This document shows, piece after piece, positions 26,857 to 36,624 of a stretch of DNA of 64,000 nucleotides. Position 1 is the first letter of the stretch, and each line of letters opens with the position of its first letter. The translations under genes and the position numbers were made by a program. Source of the DNA: G001797105 sp964528155 (lineage in GTDB: Bacteria > Chloroflexota > Anaerolineae > Anaerolineales > E44-bin32); NCBI GenBank assembly GCA_964528155.1, contig CAZGRL010000001.1, forward strand, positions 43,858 through 107,857, in the 5' to 3' direction. Under the pieces are notes generated by a model. That model made no database searches. It was given only the letters and a program-made list of their open reading frames with translations, and was not told the origin of the DNA.

Positions 26857-27930
26857 TCAGATATTGAAACGAATATGAACAACTTCGCCGTCGGTTACCA
26901 CGTAGTCCTTGCCTTCGACACGGAGTTTACCCGCCGCCCTGGCCTCTGCCAATCCGCCCAGTTCGAGCAAGGCATCCCAGGCGATAACTTCCGCGCGAAT
27001 GAAACCGCGAGCCAGGTCGGTGTGAACCGCGTCGGCCGCCTGCAGGGCGCTGGACCCCTGATGCAGGGTCCAGGCGCGCACTTCGTCCTCGCTCACGGTG
27101 AAGAACGACTCAAGCCCAAGAAGCTCATATGAGACACGGATAACACGATCCCGAACGGGCTCCCCCAGGCCATACTCGTCCAGAAAGGCCTTTGTCTCCT
27201 CCGGCCCGAGCTGTGAGATCTCCATCTCCAGTCGACCCTGCAGGGTGATCGCCCGGACAGCAATACCCCCGTCTTCCAGCTGCGGCGGCTCAACACCCTC
27301 CGCCGTGTTGACAATGATCAGCATCGGTTTTCGCGACAGCAAGGCGAAGCCGGACAGGACTTGCTCCTCCTCCGATGAGAACGTCAGCTCGCGCAAGGGT
27401 CGTTCTGCGGACAGCGCCTCAGACAGTCGCTGGAAGAGCGCGATTTCGCGATCGATCACACCCCGATCTCGTCCCCCCTTCTGGCGTTCCTCGGCCAACC
27501 TGCCTTGCCGCCGCTCAACCGCCAGCATGTCGTTCAGGATGAACTCCGCTTCCATCGCCGCCATGTCGCGGGCCGGATCCACACTTCCCATGACGTGCGG
27601 GACGGTTGGATCATCGAATGCGCGCACGATGTGCAGCAGCCCGTCCATCTGGGAGAGTTGATTGACCAGAGGGCCGGGGAGGCCCTCGCGCCCGGCTTCT
27701 GCGCGCAGGCCACCAATGTCGGCGTAGGTCACCTTGGCATACGTTGTCTTGCGCGGTCTGAAGAGGGCGCTCAGCTTTTCCAGGCGTGGGTCGGGGACGT
27801 CGACGACAGCGGAATGCACTTCAAGCTGTCCAGCCGGCCAACCGACGCCTGTTGCGAGGTCGCCGCCGATGAGGGCATTGAAGATGGTCGTTTTTCCGGC
27901 GGCCGGGAGGCCGATGATCCCCATCTTCAT
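26857..27930 (-). CDS. ychF: YchF/OLA1-like P-loop NTPase
   Basis: This 357-aa TRAFAC protein has a P-loop GLPAAGKTTIFNAL, a switch region near YADIGGL, NTAE in place of the usual G4 NKxD (the change that gives this family ATP preference), a coiled-coil insertion (about residues 130-175) and a TGS domain ending GKDYVVTDGEVVHIRFN. The family binds ribosomes and is linked to stress response. It precedes pepF by 10 nt. Confidence 0.92.
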   Translation of the reverse strand: MKMGIIGLPAAGKTTIFNALIGGDLATGVGWPAGQLEVHSAVVDVPDPRLEKLSALFRPRKTTYAKVTYADIGGLRAEAGREGLPGPLVNQLSQMDGLLHIVRAFDDPTVPHVMGSVDPARDMAAMEAEFILNDMLAVERRQGRLAEERQKGGRDRGVIDREIALFQRLSEALSAERPLRELTFSSEEEQVLSGFALLSRKPMLIIVNTAEGVEPPQLEDGGIAVRAITLQGRLEMEISQLGPEETKAFLDEYGLGEPVRDRVIRVSYELLGLESFFTVSEDEVRAWTLHQGSSALQAADAVHTDLARGFIRAEVIAWDALLELGGLAEARAAGKLRVEGKDYVVTDGEVVHIRFNI

Positions 27931-28178
27931 GACGGCTTCTTCTCCCCCCAGCCCGGAACACAGTGGCTGGGTTCAGTCCTCGGTAAAGACAGGCCAACCC
28001 GGCAGTTCAGTGGAGCTCACGCGCGACGTTTCGCGGGACGGGGCGGGCTTGTCGCTGGGCACACAGGTGGGGGACGGGCGCGCCGCGATCGTCTTCCGGC
28101 CGTCTCCGGACCGCGCTCGTTGCTGCGCGCCGAGGACCCGCCATCATGCCCGCAAGCCTTACCCGGAGGGGCGCAATC
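27931..28178. other. Intergenic region
   Basis: No gene, RNA or clear repeat is seen between the GTPase start and the tRNA-Leu promoter. Confidence 0.4.
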
Positions 28179-28207
28179 TTGACCCTGCGTTTGCGATTGG
28201 CTATACT
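28179..28207 (+). promoter_or_regulatory. Promoter of tRNA-Leu
   Basis: TTGACC (28179-28184), a 17-nt spacer and TATACT (28202-28207) place the start near 28214, a few nucleotides before the mature tRNA. Confidence 0.75.
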
Positions 28208-28218
28208 CTTCGCCGCGA

Positions 28219-28303
28219 GCCGAAGTGGCGGAACTGGCAGACGCGCGCGACTCAAAATCGCGTTCCTTCGGGAGTGTGGGTTCGACTCCCACCTTCGGCA
28301 CCA
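28219..28303 (+). tRNA. tRNA-Leu(CAA)
   Basis: An 85-nt class II tRNA. The acceptor GCCGAAG pairs with CTTCGGC, the anticodon CAA is at 28253-28255 in the loop CTCAAAA closed by CGCGA/TCGCG, a variable arm is present, and the T-arm GTGGGTTCGACTCCCAC is intact. Discriminator A and an encoded CCA end follow, unlike the tRNA-Ser in this window. Confidence 0.95.
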
Positions 28304-28514
28304 GGCGATTATAGCACGCCCGACCCCGGCGACAGGTTCTGATGACCGGGGTCGGCTCCCTTAAGCTGACAGTCGGTGCGCGGGTGAGACCCGGGAAAGC
28401 AAGCCTGAGATCGGAGTGGATCCGAACTGCCGCCGGTTCAAGACGACACGATCCGCCACTCCGGTCACAATTGCTGATTGAGAACCTCTATGGCACAATG
28501 CCGAGCGGAGAAGA

Positions 28515-28874
28515 ATGAAGATCATTCCCACACGTCTGCTCATCGGGGTCGTCCTCGGCATCGCCACAGGACTGATCTATGGCTGGATCATCAGTCCTGT
28601 GGAATACATCAACACGGCGCCCGACTCACTCCGCGCGGACTACCGGACCGACTACGTTCTGATGGTGGCTCAGGCATATTCCGTCGAGGCCGATCTGGAC
28701 TCCGTTCAGAAGCGCCTGGCGGCCCTGGGCCCGGAGCCGCCGAGTGACACCGTCGTCCAGGCGATCCAGTACGCGGTCGAACACAACTTCAGCCAGGCCG
28801 ACATCGAAGCCTTGAGACAACTGGCACTAGGTATACGATCCCTCCCCCCGCCGGCCGCGATCGGAGCCCCGTGA
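28515..28874 (+). CDS. Small membrane protein, paralogue of the next gene
   Basis: This 119-aa protein starts after GGAGAAGA. It has one N-terminal membrane helix (LIGVVLGIATGLIYGWII), then a motif SPVEYINTAPDSLRADYRTD and a helical cytoplasmic or extracytoplasmic domain. The motif is repeated with few changes in the next gene (NPVEYTDTSPASLRSDFRLE), so the two are tandem duplicates. The stop overlaps the GTG start of the next gene. The function is unknown; similar pairs may be lineage-specific. Confidence 0.8.
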   Translation: MKIIPTRLLIGVVLGIATGLIYGWIISPVEYINTAPDSLRADYRTDYVLMVAQAYSVEADLDSVQKRLAALGPEPPSDTVVQAIQYAVEHNFSQADIEALRQLALGIRSLPPPAAIGAP

Positions 28875-29680
28875 GCAGATCCGACTGGTTGTCCGTCCTC
28901 ATCGGGGTCATCTTCGGCGTGGCTGCGGGCCTGTACTATGCCTGGGCGGTCAATCCAGTGGAGTACACGGATACCTCGCCGGCCTCCCTACGCAGCGATT
29001 TCAGGCTTGAGTACTTGACTCTGATCGCGGCAGCCTTCGATGGCACCGGGGACCTCGAACGAGCGCGAGCCCGGTTGGCGCTCTTCCCAGACCCCAATCC
29101 AGCGGACACTCTGGCCGCCCTGGCTCAGCAGCGACTCGCGCAGGGCCATCCCGGCCCGGAGGTGAGTGCCCTGGCCAAGCTTGCCTCCGCGCTCAGCGGA
29201 AACGCGACGGTGACCCCGGGCAAGACTCAGACGCGTCCCGGCACGCCACTCGCCACAACCACGCCTTCCCCCACCCGATTCCCGACTTCCACCCCGCGAC
29301 CACCCGTCACACGTATTCCCACCTCGACCCCGGGCTCGCCGTTCAAGCTCGAATCCGAAGAGATGGTGTGCGACGCCCAGCTCGCTGAACCGCTGATTCA
29401 GGTACGCGTCCTGGATGCTTCCGGAAACGAAGTCCCCGGGGCTGAAATCCTGGTCGTGTGGGATACGGGGCAGGATCGTTTCTTCACCGGCCTGAAGCCC
29501 GAGCTGGGCGAAGGCTACGGCGACTTCGCCATGACTCCCGGCACGACGTATACCGTCCAGCTCGCTCAAGCCGACATCCCCGTCACAGGCATCCAAAGCG
29601 AAGAGTGCACCGATGAGCAGGGAGGGACCTTCGCCGGATCCTGGCTTCTGGTCTTCGTTCAGCCGGAAGGCGGACCATAG
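28871..29680 (+). CDS. Membrane protein with Thr/Pro linker and C-terminal beta domain
   Basis: The GTG start overlaps the previous stop (GTGA). The 269-aa protein repeats the architecture of its neighbour (one membrane helix, NPVEY motif, helical region), then adds a low-complexity Thr/Pro/Ser linker (about residues 115-155) and a C-terminal beta-rich domain (FKLESEEMVCDAQL onward) that resembles small secreted beta sandwiches with two Cys residues. The linker type is typical of cell-surface proteins in this phylum. Function unknown. Confidence 0.8.
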   Translation: MSRSDWLSVLIGVIFGVAAGLYYAWAVNPVEYTDTSPASLRSDFRLEYLTLIAAAFDGTGDLERARARLALFPDPNPADTLAALAQQRLAQGHPGPEVSALAKLASALSGNATVTPGKTQTRPGTPLATTTPSPTRFPTSTPRPPVTRIPTSTPGSPFKLESEEMVCDAQLAEPLIQVRVLDASGNEVPGAEILVVWDTGQDRFFTGLKPELGEGYGDFAMTPGTTYTVQLAQADIPVTGIQSEECTDEQGGTFAGSWLLVFVQPEGGP

Positions 29681-29812
29681 CCCACACCGAGCCAATCGCC
29701 CTTGCCTGATATGCCTCCGCCTGCGAATCGACGTCGTGGCTGTCGTCCATCCTTCCAGTTCACTTCGTTGATCGACTCAAGGTAGGCAGGGTGGGCCCAC
29801 CCGATGCGCATG

Positions 29813-29818
29813 TATAAT
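29813..29818 (+). promoter_or_regulatory. -10 box upstream of the macroglobulin-like gene
   Basis: A perfect TATAAT preceded directly by TG, about 70 nt before the start of the next gene. No matching -35 is apparent. Confidence 0.4.
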
Positions 29819-29886
29819 GAAGCTCCCCATCGCCCTTCGGGCGCCGCGGCATCCAGGTCAGGATTTGTTCGCTCAACGGAGGCCGG

Positions 29887-32800
29887 ATGAGAATCTCCAC
29901 AAGACTGTGGACCTTCGTATCGTCGCTCCTCCTGTTGGCGCTGGCGTGCTCTCTACCCGTCATCGGCGGCCTGAGCGGAACGCCCCCAACCGGGTCCGAG
30001 GGTCCCACCGAAATCGCCGCGGAGCCCGTCTCTCTTGAGCCACTGCCTCCTTCAGTAATCGAAACGGTTCCTGCCAAAGGCGAGGAGCTCGATCCGGGCG
30101 GATTTCTGACCCTGTATTTCGACCAGCCGATGGACGCTGCTTCCGTGGAGACCGCCTTCGAGATCCAGCCCTCGGCCGATGGGACTTTCGCCTGGCCGCG
30201 CCCGGACACACTCCGCTTCACTCCCTCCGGGCCGCTGGAGCGGGACACAGACTATCAAATCAGCCTCGCTCCAACGGCGCAGTCAACGTACGACATCAGT
30301 CTGTCCCAGCCTTGGTCCCTCTCGGTTCACACGGCCGGGTTCGTTGAGGTTACCCAGGTCGTGCCCCAGGCGGGCTCCGTTGACGTCGATCCGGCGTCGG
30401 TCATCACCGTCGTGTTCAACCGGCCAATCGTCCCGCTTCAGCTCGAGGGCGAGCTCCCGCAGCCGATCACATTCGAACCCATCGCCGAAGGATCGGGCGA
30501 GTGGATCGATACCGGGGTGTACGTCTTTCGCCCGAAAACAGGCTTGGCCGGCGGGGTGCAATACACCGCCACCGTCCCTGCGGGGCTGACCGACGTCGGT
30601 GGCGGCATGCTTCAAGACTCATACTCGTGGTCGTTCGTCACTTCTCTCCCTCGACTCCTTTCAATCACTCCCCTTGACTCGAAGTCGCTCATCGGCCTGC
30701 AGGACCCGATTGTGCTTGCGTTCAATCAGTCGATGGACACCGATTCAGTCGAAGAATCGTTCAGCGTGAGACCGTCTGGGTCGACGATCAATGTGCCCGG
30801 CGATCTTACGTGGGACGATTCGGGCAGAGAGTTCACGTTTACACCGCAAGAGCCGTTCACCTACAGCACGACCTATACCCTCGAGGTATCAAGTCAGGCG
30901 CGCGCCGCAGGCGGAGCCCTGTTGCCCGCCGAAGTCCAGGCTGTATTCCGGACAGTACCGCCTCCGTCGGTATCCAGCACAACACCGCTGAACGGCGGCA
31001 CCAAGACCGTCTACAGCTCGGTCGAATTCACTTTCAGTGCACCGATGGACCGGGCGAGTCTGGTCAGGTCTGTTCACGCCAGCCCCGCCCTTGAGAATCA
31101 AGGCTCCTACTGGCAGGCGGATACCAACACCTTGATCGTGTACGGGGATTTCAAACCATCAACTTTCTACCGCATAACGATCGCAGCCACGGCCCAAGAC
31201 CCTTATGCAACACCGATGTCCGAGCCATTCGAGTTGACATTCACAACAGGCCACCTGCCGGCTCAGGTCGACTTCACCCGGTTCAGTGAAGTCGTCACCC
31301 TCAGCACCGGTCGTGACCCGCAAGTCGAACTCCAGGCGCGCAATGTCTCACGGCTCGATCTTGCGCTCTACGATCTGACGCTTGAGGAGTTTCAATCTCA
31401 ACTCCAGAGCGGCGCGTACCTCTACCGCAACCCGAGCCCGATAGGCTCCCTCCGGCGTCAGTGGTCCGAGGTCCCTTCACTTGTGCAGGATGTCACCAAG
31501 ATCGTGGGCATCTCTCTTCAAACCGACCCTCTTCCCTCCGGAGTCTACATGCTCACGGTTCGTTCCCCCGAGGACGAAAGCGGGACGAGGGCCCGGCTGA
31601 TTCTTGTGCGCGACACCGAGCTTATCTTCAAGGCGACGACGACCGAAGGCTTCGTCTGGGCGGTCGACCTGGCAAGTGGCAGCCCACTCACGGGATTGCC
31701 TGTACGCATCTTGAACGAACGGGGTGCCGATCTCGGCAGCGGGCAGACGGGTGAGGATGGTACCGTCACGATTTCAATCCCACCCCAAGACGACCCCTAC
31801 GCGCGCATGTACGCCGTGACCGGCTCGCCGGGAGTCGGACGCTTCGGGTGGACCGGAGGTCATTGGTCTTCCGGCATCGATCCATACGAGTTCGGCATCC
31901 CACTCGACCTGTCACAGCGGGAGTTTTTCCTCTACCTATACACCGACCGGCCGATCTACCGCCCGGGACAGACCGTCTCGTTCCGCGGGATCATGAGGCA
32001 CGTGAACGGAGCCCGGTACGATCTGCCCGACATGGGAGAGGTTGATCTACAGGTGCGCGACAGTGAAGGAAAGATCATTCATCAGTCGAATGAATTGCTG
32101 TCGAGCTACGGCACGTTTAACGGTCAGTTCAGTTTGAGTGACGAGGCCTCCCTGGGAATTTACGTTATTCAGACGGACTTCGGCGTACTGACCTTCGATG
32201 TCGCCGCATATCGGAAACCCGAATTCACGGTCGACGTCATGCCATCTGCAACGAACGTCGCGGTTGGAGATTCACTGACGGCCTCGATCGAGGCGCAGTA
32301 CTACTTCGGAGGTCCGGTCGTTGGCGCTAAGGTTCAATGGTACGCGTGGGCCGCCCCACTGTATATCTCAGGATTGCCACGGCCAATCGATTGGCTGAGC
32401 GGTGTTTCCACCTTCGGTCGACCGTTCGCCTACGGCTCATTTGCCGAAGGCGAAGGGACTACAGATGAGAATGGGCGATTGGCTGTGGTCATCCCGACCG
32501 ACGATGTGCAAGTCGAGCCAGCCCAAGTCACCATCGAGGCGACAATCACGGACAGCAGCGGCTTGCCCGTCACCGGCCGGGGTACGGCCAATGTCCACCC
32601 GGCGAGCCTTTACTTCGGCGTAGTCCCGGCCAGCTACACGCTGCGTGCCAGCCAGACCGCAGAAGTCAAAGCCACCGCCGTCGATTGGAATGGGGAGCCC
32701 CTGCCGGGACAAGCGGTCGAGCTTACCGTTGATCGGATCACCTGGCATCAAACCGTAGATGCTGCTGGCCAGATCACCTGGGAAGAGCAGCCGACCACGG

Positions 32801-35748
32801 TCAACTTAGGGGAGAGCATGACTGCCGGCGATGGGTCTGTCCGCTTCAGCTTCCAACCGTCGACGGGAGGGACCTATCGCATTCGGGCGACCGGGACCGA
32901 TTCCGCCGGACGGACGGCCACAGGCGAGGCGAACGTATGGGTTTCCGGCCCGGGTGGCGGTATCTGGCGACAGCCCTCGGCAGGCAAGATAGCCCTGGTC
33001 GCCGATCACGAGCGCTACGATCCCGGCGACACGGCCCACGTTCTTGTCCCTTCTCCGTTCACCGGACCGGCGGCGGCGCTGGTCACCATCGAGCGCTCAA
33101 GTGTGCTGTCTCACCAGATCCTGCAGATTCGTCCCGACAGCGGTGCGATCGAGATCCCGATCGACGAGACGTATGCGCCGAATGTCGTCCTGTCGGTGAC
33201 CCTGATCCGGTCCGGATCCACAGACGAGCCTCCGGCCATCGCCGTTGGGATGCTCACCCTGGCGGTGAACCGCTCTCAACTCGAGCTCCAGGTGAGTCTT
33301 ACGCCAAGCGCACGGAAAGTCGGGCCGGGTGAGCCCGTCTCGTATCAGTTGCAGGCGGCGGACGCTTCTGGCCGGCCGGTCCAGGCCGAGTTCTCCATGG
33401 CGCTCACAGACCTGGCGGCGCTTTCGCTGGCGGAACCGAACAGCCTGTCGCCGGCAGATGCTTTCTACGGCGATCAGCCTCTCCGGGTGCGGACCGGCGC
33501 CTCGCTCGCGCTGACCGGGGAGGGAGGCCCGGCGATCCCGGAGGCGGAGGGCATCGGCGGCGGAGGTGAGCCGGCGACAACCACCGTCCGAAGCGAGTTC
33601 CCAGACACGGCCTACTGGAACGCATCCGTCGTCACCGATGAAAACGGACGCGCCGAGGTCGAATTGACTCTGCCTGACAGTCTGACGACCTGGCGAATGG
33701 ATGTGCGCGGCGTGACTGATGACTCACTCGTGGGCGCGGTGACGGCCGATATCGTTGCCACAAAACCTCTGCTGATCCGCCCCGAAACTCCAAGGTTCTT
33801 CACCGCCGGTGACGCGGCCAGCGTGGCGGCCGTCGTGCACAACAATACTTCCGGTTCACTGCCTGTCGAGGCATCGCTCATCACCAGTGGCGCCGAGATC
33901 ACCACTTCCCCCGGTGTGAGCTTCACGCTCGCCGCAGGTCAAAGCCGTCGAGTGGACTGGGACCTGACGATCCAGGACACGGACGCGGTAGATCTGACAT
34001 TCCACGTAAGTGGCGGCGGGCTGGAAGATGCATCCAGGCCGACTGTTGGGTCCGCGCGCGACGGCTCACTACCCGTGCTGCGGTATTCCGCGCCGCAGAC
34101 TGCAGCGACGGCCGGCTCGCTGACATCGGGCGAGGCGCGCATCGAAGCCTTGAGCCTGCCCCGAACCTACACGGCCAGCCAGGGGGATCTCCGCGTCGAA
34201 GCGGATCCTTCTCTCGGCTCTGCCATGGCGTCGGCCCTCACCATCCTGGACAACTATCCTTATCAATCCACCGAACAGATCGTCTCACGATTCCTCTCCA
34301 ACCTGGTTTTCTACAACGCGCTGGATCGCTATGGCCTCGGGGATGATGCTCAGCAATCCCGCCTTGAGCAAACGCTCAACCAAAGCCTGCAGACACTCAG
34401 CGGCCGCCAACTCAGCAGCGGCGGTTGGGGATGGTGGACTTCGGGTCCGGCCGACAGCTACATCACGGCGTATGTTGTATTTGGTCTGGCCAGGGCGCGA
34501 GCGTACGGGCTGCAGATCGATGAGACGGCCCTGGATGAGGCGATCGGGTTCTTGCAGTCTTCGATTGTCCCCACGGGGATGCTGTCAACAACCCAGCTAC
34601 GCGATCGGCAGGCCTTCCTCCTTTACTGTCTGGAGACAGCCGGTGAAGGCGACCTCGCCTCGATCCGTGAGTTGATCGATCAACGCGAGCAATTGAGCGT
34701 GTGGGCCGAAGGTCTGTTGACAACCTCGCTGGCTGAACTTGCCCCTGATGATCCCGCCTTGGGCGGTTTGCGCTCGGACCTCGAGACGGCGGCCGCCCGC
34801 TCCGCCAGCGGGGTCTCGTGGCAGGATCAGGTTGTTGACCGGTGGAACCTGGGGAGTTCGGTCCGGACCACGGCTCAAATCCTTCAAGCCCTCCTCACCG
34901 TCGATCCAGAGAGCCCGCTTGTGGCCAACGGCGTCCGCTGGTTGCTGGCGTCCCGCGGTCGGGACGGCGCATGGGCCTCAACCCATGAGAGTGCCTGGAC
35001 GATGTTGGCCCTGACACAGTGGTTGGAAGTTCAGGGTGGCCTCCAGGCGAACTTTGAGTATCAGGTCTCACTTAACGGACGTACACTCACGCAGGGACAG
35101 GCCGAGCCCGGGGCTCTCCTGACCAGTGTGACACTGAACGAACCCATCGAAGACTTGCTTCCCGACCAACCGAACCAGCTGGCATTCCAGAGAGGGACAG
35201 GCCCGGGGAGTCTTTTCTACACCGCACATCTGACGGTCTACCGTCCTGTCGAGGACGTTTCATCGCAGTCACGCGGTCTGAGCGTCTCCCGGCGATACTT
35301 CCACTACGACGGCAAATGTGGGAGTCTCGACGAACCGTGCACTGAGGCCCCCTCGGCGATTGTGGGGGAAGACCTTCTGGTGCGGGTCAGTCTCATCGTA
35401 CCGAGCGATCAGTACTACATCATCCTCGAGGATCCGTTCCCAGCCGGGACGGAGCCGATCGACAGCGGATTGAGCACCTCGCCCGTGGATCTCCCGACGT
35501 CCGGACTGATTGCAGTGGATGCATTTCAAAAAGGCCTGGGGTGGTGGCGCTTCACCAGGACCGAAGTGCGCGACGATCGTCTGGCTCTCTTCGCCGACTA
35601 TCTTCCGGCGGGGACCTATCAGTACGACTACATCCTGCACGCCACTTTCGCCGGCGAGTATCGCGTCCTGCCCACCACAGCCTGGGCGATGTATTTCCCC
35701 GAGGTCTACGGCCAGGCCCCCGGGACGGTGTATACGATCAGGCCCTAG
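29887..35748 (+). CDS. Alpha-2-macroglobulin-like lipoprotein lacking the thioester Cys
   Basis: The ATG follows GGAGG. The 1953-aa product starts with a lipoprotein signal ending LALAC (Cys21). Four bacterial Ig-like repeats (about 55-455, each with a VxFxxPMD-type strand) precede the macroglobulin core: MG2 (FFLYLYTDRPIYRPGQTVSF, about 680), further MG domains, the A2M domain (YWNASVVTDENGRAEVEL, about 1240), and a helical TED-like domain (about 1430-1720). The usual CxEQ thioester is YPYQSTEQ here, with Ser1461 in place of Cys, so covalent trapping of proteases is not expected. It may act non-covalently, like other thioester-less bacterial macroglobulins. No penicillin-binding protein 1C gene is adjacent. 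Confidence 0.92.
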   Translation: MRISTRLWTFVSSLLLLALACSLPVIGGLSGTPPTGSEGPTEIAAEPVSLEPLPPSVIETVPAKGEELDPGGFLTLYFDQPMDAASVETAFEIQPSADGTFAWPRPDTLRFTPSGPLERDTDYQISLAPTAQSTYDISLSQPWSLSVHTAGFVEVTQVVPQAGSVDVDPASVITVVFNRPIVPLQLEGELPQPITFEPIAEGSGEWIDTGVYVFRPKTGLAGGVQYTATVPAGLTDVGGGMLQDSYSWSFVTSLPRLLSITPLDSKSLIGLQDPIVLAFNQSMDTDSVEESFSVRPSGSTINVPGDLTWDDSGREFTFTPQEPFTYSTTYTLEVSSQARAAGGALLPAEVQAVFRTVPPPSVSSTTPLNGGTKTVYSSVEFTFSAPMDRASLVRSVHASPALENQGSYWQADTNTLIVYGDFKPSTFYRITIAATAQDPYATPMSEPFELTFTTGHLPAQVDFTRFSEVVTLSTGRDPQVELQARNVSRLDLALYDLTLEEFQSQLQSGAYLYRNPSPIGSLRRQWSEVPSLVQDVTKIVGISLQTDPLPSGVYMLTVRSPEDESGTRARLILVRDTELIFKATTTEGFVWAVDLASGSPLTGLPVRILNERGADLGSGQTGEDGTVTISIPPQDDPYARMYAVTGSPGVGRFGWTGGHWSSGIDPYEFGIPLDLSQREFFLYLYTDRPIYRPGQTVSFRGIMRHVNGARYDLPDMGEVDLQVRDSEGKIIHQSNELLSSYGTFNGQFSLSDEASLGIYVIQTDFGVLTFDVAAYRKPEFTVDVMPSATNVAVGDSLTASIEAQYYFGGPVVGAKVQWYAWAAPLYISGLPRPIDWLSGVSTFGRPFAYGSFAEGEGTTDENGRLAVVIPTDDVQVEPAQVTIEATITDSSGLPVTGRGTANVHPASLYFGVVPASYTLRASQTAEVKATAVDWNGEPLPGQAVELTVDRITWHQTVDAAGQITWEEQPTTVNLGESMTAGDGSVRFSFQPSTGGTYRIRATGTDSAGRTATGEANVWVSGPGGGIWRQPSAGKIALVADHERYDPGDTAHVLVPSPFTGPAAALVTIERSSVLSHQILQIRPDSGAIEIPIDETYAPNVVLSVTLIRSGSTDEPPAIAVGMLTLAVNRSQLELQVSLTPSARKVGPGEPVSYQLQAADASGRPVQAEFSMALTDLAALSLAEPNSLSPADAFYGDQPLRVRTGASLALTGEGGPAIPEAEGIGGGGEPATTTVRSEFPDTAYWNASVVTDENGRAEVELTLPDSLTTWRMDVRGVTDDSLVGAVTADIVATKPLLIRPETPRFFTAGDAASVAAVVHNNTSGSLPVEASLITSGAEITTSPGVSFTLAAGQSRRVDWDLTIQDTDAVDLTFHVSGGGLEDASRPTVGSARDGSLPVLRYSAPQTAATAGSLTSGEARIEALSLPRTYTASQGDLRVEADPSLGSAMASALTILDNYPYQSTEQIVSRFLSNLVFYNALDRYGLGDDAQQSRLEQTLNQSLQTLSGRQLSSGGWGWWTSGPADSYITAYVVFGLARARAYGLQIDETALDEAIGFLQSSIVPTGMLSTTQLRDRQAFLLYCLETAGEGDLASIRELIDQREQLSVWAEGLLTTSLAELAPDDPALGGLRSDLETAAARSASGVSWQDQVVDRWNLGSSVRTTAQILQALLTVDPESPLVANGVRWLLASRGRDGAWASTHESAWTMLALTQWLEVQGGLQANFEYQVSLNGRTLTQGQAEPGALLTSVTLNEPIEDLLPDQPNQLAFQRGTGPGSLFYTAHLTVYRPVEDVSSQSRGLSVSRRYFHYDGKCGSLDEPCTEAPSAIVGEDLLVRVSLIVPSDQYYIILEDPFPAGTEPIDSGLSTSPVDLPTSGLIAVDAFQKGLGWWRFTRTEVRDDRLALFADYLPAGTYQYDYILHATFAGEYRVLPTTAWAMYFPEVYGQAPGTVYTIRP

Positions 35749-35835
35749 CTGGATACCTTCATCATCCGCGCCGCTCCTCCGAGACGGCCTGCGTCCGTCT
35801 CGCGCCGGGGGGTGGCCCAACCCTTACTCGGTTTT

Positions 35836-35884
35836 GGTTTTTTTGAGGTTGGGGGGCGGTTTTGCCGCCCCCACCCTAAAAAAC
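35836..35884. terminator. Long hairpin with T- and A-runs after the macroglobulin-like gene
   Basis: A run of seven T (35838-35844) pairs with six A (35878-35883) and encloses GGGGGCGG paired with CCGCCCCC around a TTTTG loop. It begins about 90 nt after the stop. The symmetrical structure could stop transcription in either direction. Confidence 0.5.
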
Positions 35885-35983
35885 GACCACCTCCTCCCCC
35901 ACATCCGTTCGTGCGAACGCCGATCAATGCACAGAGTGCAGACCCCGTGCCGCCGGGCTTCAGTCGCAAGCTAGAATCAAAGG

Positions 35984-36033
35984 GTGATGCGCCTCTCAAG
36001 CGCGCATCACCGCGGATGCGAGTGGCCTCGCAT
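35984..36033 (-). terminator. Two hairpins downstream of the bactofilin gene
   Basis: Arms GTGATGCGC (35984-35992) and GCGCATCAC (36002-36010) form one hairpin, and ATGCGAG (36016-36022) with CTCGCAT (36027-36033) another. On the minus strand the first is followed by CCTTTGATTCT. They lie just beyond the bactofilin stop. Confidence 0.55.
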
Positions 36034-36050
36034 GATTTCAGCCAGACTGG

Positions 36051-36482
36051 CTAGACTTCCTCGGACCCCTCCGTCGTCTCTTCGAACTCCACCGCCGGCG
36101 CAAGACCCAGATCGAGTTTCTCTTCCATCCGGATCTCACCGCGCAGGAACGCGCCCTCCTGGGTCGAAAAGGCCGTCGTCACCACGTCCCCCCACACGCG
36201 CCCGGTGCTAGCGATCTCAACTTTGTGAGCCGTGATGTTGCCCTTCACCGAGCCGGCCACGATCACCGTGACGGCCCGGATGTGCTCGCAGGTGACGCGC
36301 CCCTGATCCCCGATCACGACCAGACCGCGAATTTTGATCTGTCCCTCGAAGGCGCCATCAATCCGCACGCCGCCGCTGCCGCTGATCTCACCGCTCCAGG
36401 AGATCCCCGGTCCGAGAACGGAGTCGACCCGCTCCAGCGCTTCTCCCCCCGCCGTTTCACGATCCTGCATCTTCCGGAACAT
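36051..36482 (-). CDS. Bactofilin-family polymer-forming protein
   Basis: The start follows GGAGG. The 143-aa protein has a short disordered N-terminus, then the bactofilin beta-helix core starting SVLGPGISWSGEISGSGGVR and showing the IDGAFEGQI turn repeat and the GSVKGNITAHKVEI strand, then an acidic tail. Bactofilins polymerise without nucleotide into filaments near the membrane and scaffold cell-shape or envelope enzymes. It is on its own, opposite to the neighbours. Confidence 0.93.
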   Translation of the reverse strand: MFRKMQDRETAGGEALERVDSVLGPGISWSGEISGSGGVRIDGAFEGQIKIRGLVVIGDQGRVTCEHIRAVTVIVAGSVKGNITAHKVEIASTGRVWGDVVTTAFSTQEGAFLRGEIRMEEKLDLGLAPAVEFEETTEGSEEV

Positions 36483-36624
36483 CGGGCCTCCTCACCTGGG
36501 GCCAGTCAGCATAATCCACCCGCCTGCGACTGACAAGCCCATGTCCGGGTGGGGTGTAGCCCCGAGGACGCTTCCTGGGGAGCTCAGGCTCACCTGGTGC
36601 TTGACGACGACCAGGCTGAGACCC

